Part shown: in pieces, positions 34,565 through 47,029 of the stretch
How the letters are laid out: each line of letters begins with the position of its first letter
Position numbering within the stretch: position 1 is the stretch's first letter
Assembly: GCA_029717555.1 (NCBI GenBank)
Contig: JAMDHS010000063.1
Span: forward strand, 1-64,000
Source: Peribolospora baueri
Taxonomy: Eukaryota; Basidiomycota; Peribolosporomycetes; Peribolosporales; Peribolosporaceae
Length of the DNA: 64,000 nt
Direction: 5' to 3'
Made by a program: the position numbers and the translations under genes
Notes under the pieces: generated by a model
Database searches by the model: none
Told to the model about the DNA's origin: nothing
Seen by the model: only the letters and a program-made list of their open reading frames with translations

Positions 34565-37505
34565 ATGCCCACTCGCGTCGCCCTCGTCGCCGCCCGCCTC
34601 GGCACCTTAGGCTCGGCAGCGGCAGCGCGGCGCATCCTCCTCCTCCCCTCCTCCTCCTCCGTCGCCCAACCCCGAACGGCCGGCCACCGTCGCTACGACC
34701 GCCGCCCATTCTCCGTCGCCGCTGCCCACCGCCAGGCTTCGGCCGCCCCCGCCAGCCCTGCAACGGCTTCCCGGCAGCCTGCTACGGACGGGCGCTCGAG
34801 CACGGGAGCGTCTCGTGCGAGCGGCAGCGGCAGCGCGAACAAGGCCAAGGCGCACCGATTAGGTGAGCAAGTGAGCGAGTGAGCGAGTGAAGGGAGGCAG
34901 TGAGTGGATGGATGAGCATGGCTTCCCACAGGGACCCCGAGCGGAGGACGAGGACGTTCCTCGTTCCACTTTCGCTACGACACCCCGTCCGAGACGCCTG
35001 CTCTCTCTCTCTCACGTCCTTCACAGCTGACTCTCAATCCGTTCTTGATCGCCGCCGCCCTCTCGGCCGTCTCTCCCTTTCTCTGCCCGCACTGCCTCTT
35101 CCATCTTCCCCAGAAGCAGGCCCGACAGCCCGCTACGATTACCTCGTCCAATCAGGCGTCCTCCGCGACGACGACTTCCAGCGCTCCATCGTAAAGATCC
35201 TTCAGCGCCTACACGACGAGCTGAGGACGTATGAGTCTCCGACGCTGGCGCCGGCGTTGAAGGAGGACGGGGCAGGTGGGGGATTTGTGAGTCGTTTTGC
35301 CCTTCGTCACCATCCTCTGCGAGGGAGGCCTATGTACCGTACAGCGCCCTCCTCCAGGCGCTAGGGCTTAACGTCCACCGTTCCTTGCCTTGGCCTCCCA
35401 GTGGGGCAAGCTCTTCGGTGGCGGCGCAAAGGAAGAGAAACAATCCCTAGAAGACGTTCCCAAAGGCCTCTATCTCTTCGGCGACGTTGGAACGGGAAAG
35501 AGGTGAGCCAACCCTGCCCATTCCATCCCGTCTTTGATCGTCTCTCCACTTTCTCGTGCCGAGTGGACAGCAGCTCACTCCTTGTCTGCGATGCTTTATC
35601 TTACACCCCACTCCGGGACTAAAAAGCATGCTCATGGACCTCTTCTACGATACCCTTCCCTCGCGCTTCTCCTCCGATCCCGCCTCCCTCCGTACTCCCA
35701 CCTCCCTGGCTAAACGAAGAGTGCACTTTCACGCGTTCATGATCGATGTCCACAAGCGCATGCATCGCATCAAGTCTCTCAACCCCTCCCTTCCGGACCC
35801 CATCGAACCGGTCGCACGGGAGCTTGCTATGGAGGCGAGAGTCCTTTGTTTCGACGAGTTTCAGGTGCGTTCGCGGAGGAGGCGCTGTGCAGTTTGCTCC
35901 CTCGCTCATCCAAGTACCGTGAATCTTTTTTTTCTCGCCGAATCAACAGGTGACCGACATCGCGGATGCGATGATCCTGAGGCAATTGCTGGGGAAGTTG
36001 ATCGAGAACGGCGTTGTGTTCGTTATGACTTCCAAGTGAGTCTCTTCTTCTCTTTCAGTCCGGTTCTTCTCTTTCAGTCCGGCTCGGTCCGGTTGGGACG
36101 GGCAGATTGGCGGTGCTAAACCATGACACTCGCCCTCCGCCTCTCAGCCGCCATCCGGATGACCTGTATAAGAACGGCATCCAGCGGTCCAGTTTCATTC
36201 CATGCATAGAGCTCATCAAGGAGCGTTTCCTTGTCACCGACCTCGATTCGAAGACGGGTGAGTGGACAAGCGTTCTGTCACTGTTCCTCTTCGCATCAAC
36301 CTTGCCTTGCGATTCAAACCGCATTGCCAAACTCACTTGCCTCGTATTTCGAAACTCGGCTCTTTCACCCCGCTTCCGCAGACTACCGTAAAATGCCGCG
36401 CGCCCTTTCCAAGGTCTACTTTTCCCCCTTGAACGACGACACGGAGCGCGAAGTGAACAAGATCTTCAAAGCGCTCACCGCTTCCGAGTCCGAAGAGCGC
36501 GTCGACCCGGTGGTGGAGAATCGCGAGCTAGACACTTGGGGCCGCACCTTGACCGTGCCCTTGAGTAACAGCAAAGTGGCCAAGTTCCGATTCGATCAGC
36601 TGTGTGGACAACCGACGAGCGCAGTGGATTTTATAGAGCTCACTAAGACGTATGGGACGATTTTCGTGACGGACGTGCCTAGGATGGGTTTGGATCAGAG
36701 GGAGTGGGTGAGTTTCCAAGTTTTAACTTTTTTTTTTGAGTCGGGAGCAATGCGGCCGTTTGTAGCGAAGGGGCAAGTGAGCTGTCCAGTCCATGCTTAC
36801 CGTCCGTGTTGTCTGTCCTTCTCATCTCCCTCAGGCTAGAAGGTTCATCACGTTCATTGATGGTACGCTGTGCTTCTTCGCTGGGCCAATCCCGCCGGTG
36901 GCGTCTTGATCATGCGGTTTCCACGTGTCCTGACCCGACTCGTCTCCATCTGTGCCCCTGCTCCCTTGCTCAGCGTGCTATGAGAGCAAGGTAAGATCCA
37001 TCTTCCATCCCGGCCGGCACGGATCCGTCGGCTGCACGGCCACTGACTGGCTCTGGCCTCCTTACCCATTTCCCCCGTTCATTTCTCTCTCATCGCGCAG
37101 ACCAAGCTCATCATCACCTCCGAGGTTCCAATCCTGCAAATATTCTCCGACGCTACTGGGCACGCGAACGCGGCCTCTGGGGGGGGAGAAGGTTACTCGG
37201 CCCACATGCGGTCGATGATGGACGATTTGGTGAGTGCCAGTGATGGGATGGTGGGATCGAGGACCGTCGATGAAGCGTGGCTTCTTATGGCTTCACGGCT
37301 ACTGACGACGTCACCGTCCATCCGCGCGCTTCGCTGTCCTCATCCCCCTTCCGCCCTCCCACTTTCTCAGGGTCTCTCCGCTGACGATCTCGGCGGCAAC
37401 CCCATCTTCACTGGCGACGAGGAGCTCTTCGCTTTCGCCCGCGTCATCAGCCGTCTGACGCAGATGGGCACCAGGGAGTGGGCGGAGACGGCGGGCAGAC
37501 AGTGA
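34565..37505 (+). CDS. AFG1: AFG1-like mitochondrial AAA-type ATPase (LACE1 family)
   Basis: Eleven exons: 34565-34862, 35120-35286, 35402-35502, 35627-35864, 35950-36035, 36148-36257, 36382-36707, 36835-36862, 36974-36990, 37101-37229, 37371-37505; 1,635 nt, 544 aa. The N-terminal 95 residues are Arg/Ala/Ser-rich without acids, a mitochondrial presequence. The family start [16 protein letters not shown] leads to Walker A (GDVGTGKSML, about 182-191), Walker B (CFDEFQ at 263-268), [12 protein letters not shown] and the sensor-like VFVMTSN, then [20 protein letters not shown] and the C-terminal [20 protein letters not shown]. Human LACE1/AFG1L and yeast Afg1 are inner-membrane proteins that help degrade or move cytochrome oxidase subunits. 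Exon 9 is only 17 nt (between introns of 111 and 110 nt) and exon 8 is 28 nt. The start is the first ATG of the presequence. Confidence 0.95.
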
Positions 37506-38176
37506 TTCGGTCATCGTCTTTGCGTCGAGGAGGAGAGGAGAGGGGCCGAGCAGTACCAGACCAGTGGCCGTCGTGCGGTCTCATTTCTATGGGAGTCGGA
37601 ATCGGAACGGGGAACCGTGACCGTTGGCGGCGGAGGGACACGCTTTGTCTCTTTCTTTCTTTCTTTCTTTCGACCTCGCGCCCTTGCGCCTTCGTCTTCT
37701 ATCCTTGCCTGCCTGTTACCCGGACCTCGCTTGATAACCTCGCACGCATCATCTGTTGTTCGTCGCACTGCATCCTCATGGAATGGATTTCCTCCAAAGC
37801 CAGCGCCTGCCCCGAGCCCCCGTCTCGCCCACGACCACGTGGACGTCCGGCTCGCATCACGTGCCCAGGTCAATCGTCTATTACGTTTTACGCGGTGTCG
37901 CTTGCCGCTCGCCCCAATGGGTGACGCTGCTGCGGCAAGCTGGCTTTTCTCGGCCGTCTCCGTCCCCAGCGGTTCATCCATCGAGCGCCGGACGGACGGG
38001 AAGGAAATATCGATAGCGACGAGGAAGCGACTTCTTCTTCTTCTCTCACCACCATCTCCTCCTCCCTCCTCCTCATCCCGGCCACCCAGGCCCGTCGTAC
38101 GCCCTTCCGTCCGTCCTTCTCCTCGGCCCTCTCCTCATCCTCTCCTCGCCCTCCACCTTTCTTCTCGCCGCTCGCC
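37506..38176. other. Intergenic between AFG1 and PDB1
   Basis: 671 nt in tandem orientation. Pyrimidine-rich sequence just before the PDB1 start (about 38020-38165) looks like its promoter/5' UTR. Confidence 0.5.
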
Positions 38177-39973
38177 ATGTCCGCCCGACTCGCCTTCTCG
38201 CGCCTCTCGGCGGCCTCTTTGCGCTCCCGCTCTACCCCTTCGCGCCTGCTCAACACCTCTTCTCGACTCGCGCCCACCCTCTCTTCCGCCTCCGCCTCTT
38301 CCTCCTCCACCCCTTCCTCCGCCGCTTCGCTCTCCCCCTTGGCCACCCGCCTTACCGCTCTCCCTCGCGCTTCTTCCTCTGTTCCCTCCACCAAGAGGAA
38401 TGCCTCCACCGATGGCACAAAGGGCTCTACCATGACCGTCCGTGACGCTCTCAACTCGGCCATGGAAGAGGAGATGCTGAGGGATGACACCGTATTCATC
38501 ATGGGCGAAGAAGTCGCCAGGTACAACGGAGCTTACAAGGTGCGTTTCTTTACGTCCCCTTCCTTGCCCACGGAGCTCCTTCGCTTGCACCAATGTGCAG
38601 TCGGCAACACCATGTTTGCAGTTGTCTTGCGAGGGCCGCTCCGAAACCTGACGTGTCTGCGCATTTCTGTGTTCCCCTCGCCCTTTAAATCCGGCTTTAA
38701 CAGGTCACCAAGGGCCTCCTCGACAAGTTCGGCGAGCGCCGGGTGATCGACACTCCCATCACTGAAGCCGGATTCGCCGGTCTCGGTGTCGGCGCCGCTC
38801 TGGCTGGCCTCAGGCCCGTCGTGGAGTGTGAGTTGGCTGACCGGATGTTGTATGCGGCTGTCGCCGTTGTCGTTTTTTTTGGCCTTTGCCTCCCCGCGCT
38901 CCCCTTATCCGTGCAAACACCGTGCAAACGCCGCCGTGCTCACTCCGCTCCACCGTTGTTGCCCACTGCAGTCATGACCTTCAACTTCGCCATGCAAGCC
39001 ATCGACCAGATCGTCAACTCTGCTGGAAAGACCTACTACATGTCCGGCGGCAACGTGCCCTGCCCCATCGTCTTCCGCGGTCCGAACGGCGCCGCCGCCG
39101 GTGTCGCCGCTCAGCACTCGCAGGACTACTGCTCGTGGTACGGTCAGATTCCCGGCCTTAAGGTCGTTAGCCCCTGGAGCGCTGAGGACTGCAGGGGTCT
39201 GCTCAAGGTGAGCGAACGCCCTCGCGGCTCTTTCGGGTCTCGACGTCTCGGACGGTCTTTGTAGCTCATTTTGATTTTCCCTCTGCTCGTCTGCATCCAC
39301 CCAGGCTGCTATCCGGGACCCGAACCCGGTAGTGTTCCTGGAGAACGAAATCCTGTACGGCCACTCCTTCCCCATCTCCGCCGAGGTTCTCTCTGAGGAT
39401 TTCACTCTCCCGATCGGCAAGGCCAAGATTGAGAAGCCGGGCAAGGACATCACTATCGTCGCTCACTCGCTCATGGTCTCTCACTCCCTGGCCGCCGCCG
39501 AGGCGCTCGAGAAGGAGGACGGCGTCTCCGCTGAGGTCATTAACCTTCGCAGCATCCGTCCTCTGGACCTCAATACTATCATTGAGAGCGTCAAGAAGAC
39601 GAACCGGTGAGTTTGCGAGAGAAAAAAGAAGTCGTGCGATGCGAGCGTCCTGATAGCACCCATCCTGTCTCCGCATATAAACTTTGACATACTCATCGCC
39701 CACCCACCCCTCTCGTCTTCTCCTCGATGTCCTTCCTTCCTTATTCTTAACAGGCTCATGATCGTCGAAGGCGGCTTCCCCAAGTTCGGCGTGGGCTCCG
39801 AAATCTCCGCGCAGATTGCCGAGTCCGAGGCATGGGACTATCTCGATGCGCCAGTCGAGCGCGTCACGGGTGCGGACTTGCCCACACCGTACGCGGCGCC
39901 GCTTGAGAACCTTGCTTTCCCGAACCCCGACATTGTCAAGAGGGTCGCCTTGCGCGTCTTGTACCGGTCGTGA
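38177..39973 (+). CDS. PDB1: Pyruvate dehydrogenase E1 component, beta subunit
   Basis: Five exons: 38177-38539, 38704-38827, 38972-39207, 39305-39606, 39754-39973; 1,245 nt, 414 aa, longer than human PDHB (359) because of an 80-residue Ser/Ala/Arg-rich mitochondrial presequence. The mature part begins near [18 protein letters not shown]. Family marks: [40 protein letters not shown] (thiamine diphosphate region with the catalytic glutamate), [59 protein letters not shown], then the C-terminal transketolase domain ([23 protein letters not shown]). With the alpha subunit it decarboxylates pyruvate in the matrix complex that feeds acetyl-CoA to the TCA cycle. Confidence 0.98.
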
Positions 39974-40469
39974 GCGAGTGGACGGCCAGTGATGGGTGTG
40001 CCACTGTTAGAATGAGCGAGGGCCGTAGACGCCGTCTGTTGAACCACCTCGTCCGGGTTGATGTCTTGGCTAGACTAGGCTAGGATTGCAGGGTAGTTGG
40101 GACGGATGACATTGTGAAGCGTATGAGTGCCGCGACGGCTGATGGGACCGGTCTGGCTAGTCCAGAAAGCGCATCGTCGTCCCTTCTCGACGGGTGTCGA
40201 TTGCCCGCGGGGCGAACATCTATCGGTCGTCCGCAAAAGTTGCAGTTCCTACGCGTTTACCGTGCTGTCCTACGCTCCCTTTTTTCTAACGGTAGGCTGG
40301 CAATCTAATCTGCGTTTTTTGAGCAATCGTCCCTTGAGTGTCCCGATGAGATACCCATCGTCGTCCTGATCCAAGAAGGTGTCGAACCGACTGAGCCCAT
40401 GCCCCATGCACACCGTACGCAGGGGTGCCCATGCAAGAGAGCTCAAGAGAGGATTTGACGCATCCCAGT

Positions 40470-40506
<37 letters not shown>

Positions 40507-41253
40507 AGGAGAACGTGGTGTGTGGATATGAGTCGCGCGGACACCCCAGACGGGACGGGCAGACAAAGAATGTGATGCGAGCACGTCCACGCCACAGAGC
40601 GCAGGCTCAAATCGTCGTTTCGTTTGCTTGCTCTCGGGTGGCCCAGACAGTGTTGCGGAATGTGGACGCTTAAAAAAAATAGGTTGGCCGGCAACGTACC
40701 AGCGTCTCGTCCGAGAGCCCGGTGAACTACGCCTTCCTGCCTGAGCTTTCACCAGCGGCGACGGCAGCTTGACAACGACTATCAGCGTCGCATTCCACAA
40801 CATCATAGACGGTCTGAGAAGGGCTCGGAAACTTTAAACGAAACGTTTGCTTATCTCATCCTGCAGCTCTTAAACGGAGAAGGAGGGATCCCTTCCATCC
40901 TCCCTCCTTCACGTCGACCGTGCCTGAGCCCAGAAGCGCCCGCCAGAGCTCGCAACCGCACATTCTGCGCGAGCTGGTGGTTGGGAGAGTCTCGTTGGCA
41001 TTCAAGGGACGGCTGCAGCTGCTCTAAAGGCTTGAGGTCGTGTTCCAAGGGAGAAGAGCGAGCAGAGGCCATGCGTCGACGGTGGGCGGACGGGGGGGAA
41101 AGGTTCTTCTTGCCTGGACATCCAGCACGGCCAGAGCATGATCGACGTGACGTCACCCGATCTTCCGGCCTTCCGGCCTTCCGCTGTCCTTTCCCTACCC
41201 GTGTACATCAACCTCATCTCGCTCGTCATAGGCCGTTCCCGAGCCCAACCGCC
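39974..41253. other. Intergenic between PDB1 and TBCC genes
   Basis: 1.28 kb containing the PDB1 3' flank, a 36-base G run at 40470-40505 and the promoter of the tubulin cofactor gene. Small overlapping frames on both strands lack support. Confidence 0.55.
40470..40505. repeat. Homopolymer of 36 G
   Basis: An uninterrupted G run about 0.5 kb downstream of PDB1, the longest homopolymer in the window. It can fold as a G-quadruplex. True length may differ because such runs are poorly sequenced. Confidence 0.9.
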
Positions 41254-42893
41254 ATGTCCTCCAACGTTGTTTCGGCGGGAGGCTCCAGCTTGACGAGCGC
41301 CGCTCGCGCTCAAGCCTTCTTTGACGACTTCCACGCTAAACGGGCCGGTGAGTCCGCCGAGCTCTTTCCCAAGCGCGAGTACGGCGGAAGGTGGGCGGGA
41401 CGGCTGACGCCTCACCGAAAACTCCTCCCCTGTTCGACTTTCCTTCGCGCCTCCTTCGCTCGCCCGTTGTTAAAAAAAGCCCTCCAGAGCAGATTGGATT
41501 CCGAGGTCACGCCCTCTTCTCCTCACGCTCAGCAGGCACTCTCCCAACTTGTAGTGGAGGTCGCGCAGCTGCGAAATGACCTCACGGACGCCGTCGTCTT
41601 TTTGCCCACGTATGATCAGGGCCGGTATGAAGTGGTCAGGTCCGCTCCCCTCTTTCTGTCGCGCTCATCTGCTTGCGATGATTTGACATATGTACACGCC
41701 AGCTGACGCGGTCCTACGACCTGTTGCACTTGCATTACCCACGGCACGACATCCACCTTGTAGCAAGTGAAGGAGCTAGAAAAGCTCATCGACAATCGGC
41801 GCGCCACGCTCACTCCGAAGACGAGCTTTTCGTTCAGGCGAAAGGCGCCAGCGGCTGCCACGGGTTCCTCGAGGTCTTCTCCGGGCTCGGTCACCACCTC
41901 CAGGCTAACTTCACCGGCTTCTTCGAAGGTAGAGGAGACGAGCAGGACGACGACAACTGCGGCGGAAGCGGCGATGAGCTCGGCACACCTCACGCTGAGC
42001 AAACGCGACGAAGTGACCCTCACGTTGAACGATCTGAACCTGCCGTCCCGCTCGTACGACGACGGTACGTCGACTCCGCCGTCAGACTTGACCATCTCCG
42101 ACCTACGGTCCTGCACCGTCAACCTCTTCCCGTCAAGCAGTAATGCTTCCTCATCTCCGGTTGCCGGCGCCGTGACGAGGAGAGTGCCGGAGATCTCGGC
42201 GCTGCATGTCAGCGGCTTGAAGGGGTGCACCGTGGTGGCCCCGTTTGTGAAGGGCAGCGTAATGCTCCATCAGTGCGAGGATTGCCTTTTCGTCCTCGGA
42301 TGTCGTCAGGTGGGCATGGCCATTCGAAGGCTACGTACAGCCGCTCTCCAACCAGCCATTTGTCCTTGAAGGCGGCACCGTCGCTCAACGAACAAATGCC
42401 TACTTCCCCTCTCCCCTCTTCCTTGACTCTGCTAGTTCCGAATGCACTCCTCCACCAACTGCAGGATACACCTCCTGGTGCCAAGCCATCCGATCGTGGA
42501 GCACAGCTCAAACCTCCGATTTGCTCCATACCCCGCACAGCTGTCACACGAGAGGGTCGCCGTGGACGGCGATGGCGATGGTAGCAGCGCCGAGATGGAA
42601 GTGCAGGTGGGCCTCGTCCTCCGGAGCTGCTTTTTCCTGATCCGGCCGGCTCGTTTCGCGTGCCAGCCTTGGACGTAAAGAACCCACAACGCCCGTCCTC
42701 TCTTTCTTCTTTCTCATTCACGTCTACGTCGCACACGCCCAAAAAGCCGTCTCAGTCGAAGCACCACGAGATTCAAGACTTTGACTGGATCCGTTCCACG
42801 CCCTCTCCGAACTGGCGGGCCATGTCCGAGGAGGAGGCGGAACTAGGTGCCAAGGCGGCGGAGAGGGTCTTGAAAGGGGGGAGAGAGCCGTAA
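41254..42893 (+). CDS. Tubulin-binding cofactor C
   Basis: Five exons: 41254-41347, 41480-41634, 41764-42309, 42436-42606, 42756-42893; 1,104 nt, 367 aa. An N-terminal helical (spectrin-like) part (about 20-105: RAQAFFDDFHAKRAALQSRL...VKELEKLIDNRRATL) and a low-complexity linker lead to the C-CAP/cofactor C-like beta-helix (about 175-330). The catalytic arginine motif QFRMHSSTNCRIHLLVPSHP is complete, with Arg at about 267, followed by PIVEHSSNLRFAPYP. The C-terminus DFDWIRSTPSPNWR is also typical. Cofactor C is the GTPase activator for beta-tubulin in the tubulin folding complex with cofactors D and E (yeast Cin2 is the counterpart). The last intron (42607-42755) was placed at the CTCAG acceptor after a long pyrimidine tract because earlier AGs break the frame or lack a tract. 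Confidence 0.93.
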
Positions 42894-43529
42894 GGATGGG
42901 GCCCTCTTCTAGCCGCTTGTCCGAGGTCGAGAAAGGAAGGCTCGGGCGCGCTCCCGTGAACGTGCGCCTCCGCCGCCCGCTGTCCATCGTCGGAGCCTGT
43001 TAGCCTTCTCCAACGTTGCTTTTGAATTGTCGGAGGGAGTCGCTGTCATTCGTGTGCTTTCCGGCCGAAGAAATAAGACGAGGGCCTTCCATGGCCCGTG
43101 TCGATGACATGCAAAGAACCGTTACGAGAGGGCCGACCGTCGAATGTTTCGCAGCTGGTGTCAGCTTCGGTGTTCGACGGCAGTGCAGTTCAGCCGGCAA
43201 ACACGGATATCACGATTGGCTCCACCAGGGCTCTGGCGCACGGGAGGCAGTGCACCTAGTGCACTATCGTCCCCAAGTCACGGTGGCCGGTTCTAGTGGA
43301 TTCTCCGGGGAGTGAATAAAAAGCCCACGAAAGGGGCAACGGCGAGTCAGTCGCTCCTGACACCCACCCCCCCTCCCTACACTTGATCCGGTGTGGAGTA
43401 CCACGTGCCACCGTTCCGCTCTTCCGGCACAGCTTAGCATCGCATCGGGATAGATAGATAGTCTTGGCTCTCTCTCCCTTCGGCCAACGACAGCTTCCCC
43501 CGCTTGGCCCCCCCCCCCCGGTGCACGCC
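42894..43529. other. Intergenic between TBCC and serine hydrolase genes
   Basis: 636 nt in tandem orientation; a run of 12 C lies at 43508-43519, just before the next start codon. Nothing else is supported. Confidence 0.5.
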
Positions 43530-45407
43530 ATGTCGAGCCCGCCGACGTGGAAAGAAGGCGTCGAGCGCACTTTCCAATCGCTCTTGGATGACGCCGTGTC
43601 GCAAGGAATAGCGCCCGGCGTCGCTGCCGTGGTGTTCGATCGGGAGAGGATCGTGTTCAACGGCGTGGCCGGCAAGAGCGAGGCGGCGCCGAACGGGGAC
43701 GAGGGCGAGCCGTAGAGGCGGGAGAGCGTGATGTGGATGGCAAGCTGCACCAAGCTGTGCGTGTCGGTGCTCGTTCTCCAGATCCTCGAGAGGCGCTCCT
43801 CGAAGACCGGCTTCTCGCTCGCCGACCTGGACGACCACGAGAAGCTGGTCGAGGTGCTTCCAGAGTTCCGACACGGCAGCGGTTCGCTCGTCACCAAGAT
43901 CATCGACGGCTTTCACGATGCGCCGGGCGCGGACGGCAAGGGAGTGATGAAGCTCAGAGACGTTCGGGGAAAGGTCACGCTCCGGCAGTTGCTCACCCAT
44001 TCTTCCGGGCTCGCCTACGAATGGGTCTCGCCGCACATAGCCGAGCTGGTGAGCACGAAGAGGTCGTCGATGTGGGCCAGCTCGTGGCGTGGGTATATGA
44101 GGACCGACGACGGCGTCTCCCTCTTTTCTCCTCCCTCCCTCTTTTCCCCACCGCTCTCTCTTCTTGACCCAGGTCCGCCCGACGGACGGCAGCGAGCCGC
44201 TGTTCTCGTCGTCTGCCGCCAGCGGGGCCATACGCGACTTTACGCTTCCGCTGGTCGAGGAGCCGGGCAACAAGGTCGTGTACGTGGTTTTCCATGGAGA
44301 GGGAAAAAGCGAGAGAAGTTTATGGGGCCGCACACCATTTCCCCCCCCCCCCCCGCATCGAGCTGATCGATCCATCCGCTCGCGTTCCCCCAGGTATGGC
44401 TGTTCGACAGACTGGCTAGGCCAGTTCGCGATCCGGTCGACGGGCAAAGACCTGCGCACGCTCTTCCGCACCATGCTCTTCGACCCTCTCGACCTCCCGC
44501 TGTCCGAGATCGACATCTGGCTCAACCCGGAGCTGGCGCCCAACCGGGCGGGCATACATGTCCGCGCGCCCTCGGGACTCGAAGGGGGAGCGGGGGCCGA
44601 CGGCATGTTCTTGCGCATCAACTTTGAAGTGTATAACACGGAGGGCGAGCCGCCAAAGGGGTATGCGCATTTCGCGAGCGCATGCATCCACGCGACCGTG
44701 CAGGCCTACGCGAAGATCCTCCAGGCCGTGCTGAGGCACGACGGGCGGCTGTCGCTGAGCGAGGAGACGTGGCGAGCGGCGGAGAGGGACGACGTGACGG
44801 AGCGCGGGATCGAGGTGCCGGCGCCGCTGTGGAAGACGAACATCGCAGACATGTCCTACGAGCGAGTGTTGTCTTTCTTCTCATCTTGCACCGGGTCAAG
44901 GTCCCCTCCCGTACGCTCGACCTACCGACGCTGACACCCGCTCACTCACTCACTCAGCCTCAACGAATTCGCCACACCAGGCACGGACAAGTCTGGCCGA
45001 AGGGGATTCAACCTGCTACAGTGCCACGTCGCCAACGCGCCAGTGAGTAGTGGAACGATGAACTGACTGACCAGACGGAGGTCAAGATCGACATCGAGAG
45101 AAATCTCATCCCCGTTGTTATTTTCTTTCTCAAACCCGACCCTGCTTGCCCCGTCATCCCCGCCCCACATGCACGTCCACCAACTACTTCGAACGAAATC
45201 AATCGGACGGACGACTGACAGACCGCGACCGGCCGCGCGGCAAGCTCGTACGGCTGGGCGGGCCTAGCGAACCAATTCTTCTTCCTCGACCCCGTGACAG
45301 GGTTGGGAGGCGTGTTCGGGACGCAGCTTCTGCCCTTTTGGGATCCGCTGATGGTACGGTGGAAGGACGAGTTCGAGAAGGCGGTGTATGACGCTGTCGG
45401 ACGGTGA
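43530..45407 (+). CDS. LovD/EstB-like beta-lactamase-family serine hydrolase with an in-frame stop
   Basis: Exons: 43530-44048, 44173-44279, 44394 to about 44867, 44958-45042, 45222-45407; 457 codons including stops. The fold is class C beta-lactamase/transesterase: Ser-x-x-Lys (SCTK, codons 72-75), LTHSSGLAYEW, VVYGCSTDWLGQFA, and the end GWAGLANQFFFLDPVTGLGG then TQLLPFWDPLM. These enzymes (EstB esterase, fungal LovD-type acyltransferases) cleave or transfer acyl groups; the substrate here is unknown. Codon 62 (43713-43715) is TAG, ten codons before the active serine, although the sequence on both sides aligns as one continuous domain. Removing 43662-43712 or so as a 51 nt intron (GTGGCC...CCGTAG) would bypass it, but with a weak donor and loss of a conserved glycine stretch. 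The donor of exon 3 is uncertain (44868 or 44871). It is either a young pseudogene, a sequence error or unusually spliced. Confidence 0.75.
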
Positions 45408-47029
45408 AGGACTGAACGAAGGGAACTGTCATGAATTCTGCAGGTACATATAGCTTCTGGGATATGTCAGTAGCTAGACTGACCAAAAGTGTGCCCTTTG
45501 CTGGCCTAGATAGATTGTGTTTCCTAGACTCAATCCTGACAGGAACGCTGGTCTGGTCTGTTATGAGCTTGGGGGTAGGTCACCATTCCGATGAAACCGA
45601 GAGGCGCACCAAAGTACGTACATGCGCACACGTATGTTCCAGAGGTTGGGACGAGGAAAAAGCTCGAAGAAACATCGTGACACTCGACGACGACGACGGA
45701 CCGACGGACTTACCTGGTACCTATCGTCGCAAGGCCGATCCGATCGGATCGATGACCGATTGATCGTGCAGAGCAATCCGCCGGAGAAACGCATCGCATC
45801 GCATGGCGCGTCAAAGCTTGCCTACTTGGACCATTCCACGCGGTGTCGCGGTCGGCAAGCGCGGCTCGCCGTCGGGCAGAAAACGCCCAATCTAAAAATA
45901 ATCCGTTTCGTTGATTGACGTTCCGACGACCGGCCGACCGGCCGTCAGACGAACTGGGTGACCGAATGAACGGACGAGGGACCATCAAGGGTGAGTGAGG
46001 AGCTGCAAGAAAAACGACAGTAGGAAGCGCGTGCGGTGAGCTGGGAGGCGGCGCAGTTAAGAATCATCAGTTCAGATCGACAGCAGGTGCAAGGAGCCAA
46101 GGCAAGGCTGGCTGGCAACAAAGAAAAAACTTGAAAAAAAAGGGGGACGTCGAGAGGACGAGGTAGCGGCGTGGAAAACCTGGAAAAGCAAAGAGCGAAT
46201 GAGCCGACGATCAGCAAACCCAAGTTTGGGGGCGGGGGGGGGGGCGTTTTCCTGGATGAAGGACCGATGGCGACCGTCCGCCGCCCCGTGGAAAGGCGGG
46301 GATCATGCGATCCGATTCCCTCGGTCCGTTTCAATTTGGGCCTATCGTGAGGGGCTTGTAGGGGTAGGTGCGGCGGGGAGGGACGGAAGGAGAAAAAGAT
46401 AAACAGAAAAAGAAGGGAGAAGAAGGGGAAGGGGGGAGGATGCGTTTCCAAATAGGTGCTGAAGGCCGAAGAAAGGGAAGGTGAAGATCGTGGAAACTAC
46501 GCCGGAACAACTACACGTACTGCTGCTGCTGCTGTTACTGGGCGACCCCCGCAAGGAGGGGTGGGTGGACTGGGATGGAAAGGCAGAGTAGAGAGGGAGA
46601 GGGGCGAAAAGGAAAAAGAAAAAGAAAATCGAGAACGGAGAAGAACGAGAAGCGTCGACAGATCGGATATAGGCTACAAGGTCGCCGACCGGACCACCGA
46701 GGACTAGCCCAAAAGCGAGAAGACAGGAGGATGTGTAGGGACGAGAGAGGGGAACGGAGATGTGACGGAGCCGTTCGTTGGATCGAGTCGGACTGGATTG
46801 GACCGGACCGGATAGGATCGAATTAGGGGAAATGGTGACGGTTGGATGAGACGGGAGAGGCTGGAATGGATGCTAGGACAGAGGAAACGGTGTGTTTGAT
46901 TGAGGGTCGTCGAAGGAGTCCGTGAAGGAGACAGGGATGGAGGAGGGAATGTTGCGAGAAGAGGAACCGCCGACGAGACGAGAGCTTGAGAAACACCTCC
47001 TTGCCCGACAGAGGGCGGACAAAGTGAGA
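45408..47029. other. Convergent intergenic region (hydrolase / GDPD)
   Basis: 1.6 kb between two 3' ends. It contains GACC/GGACC-rich and purine-rich stretches and an A-run near 46130-46141. No domain-bearing open frame was found. Confidence 0.5.
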
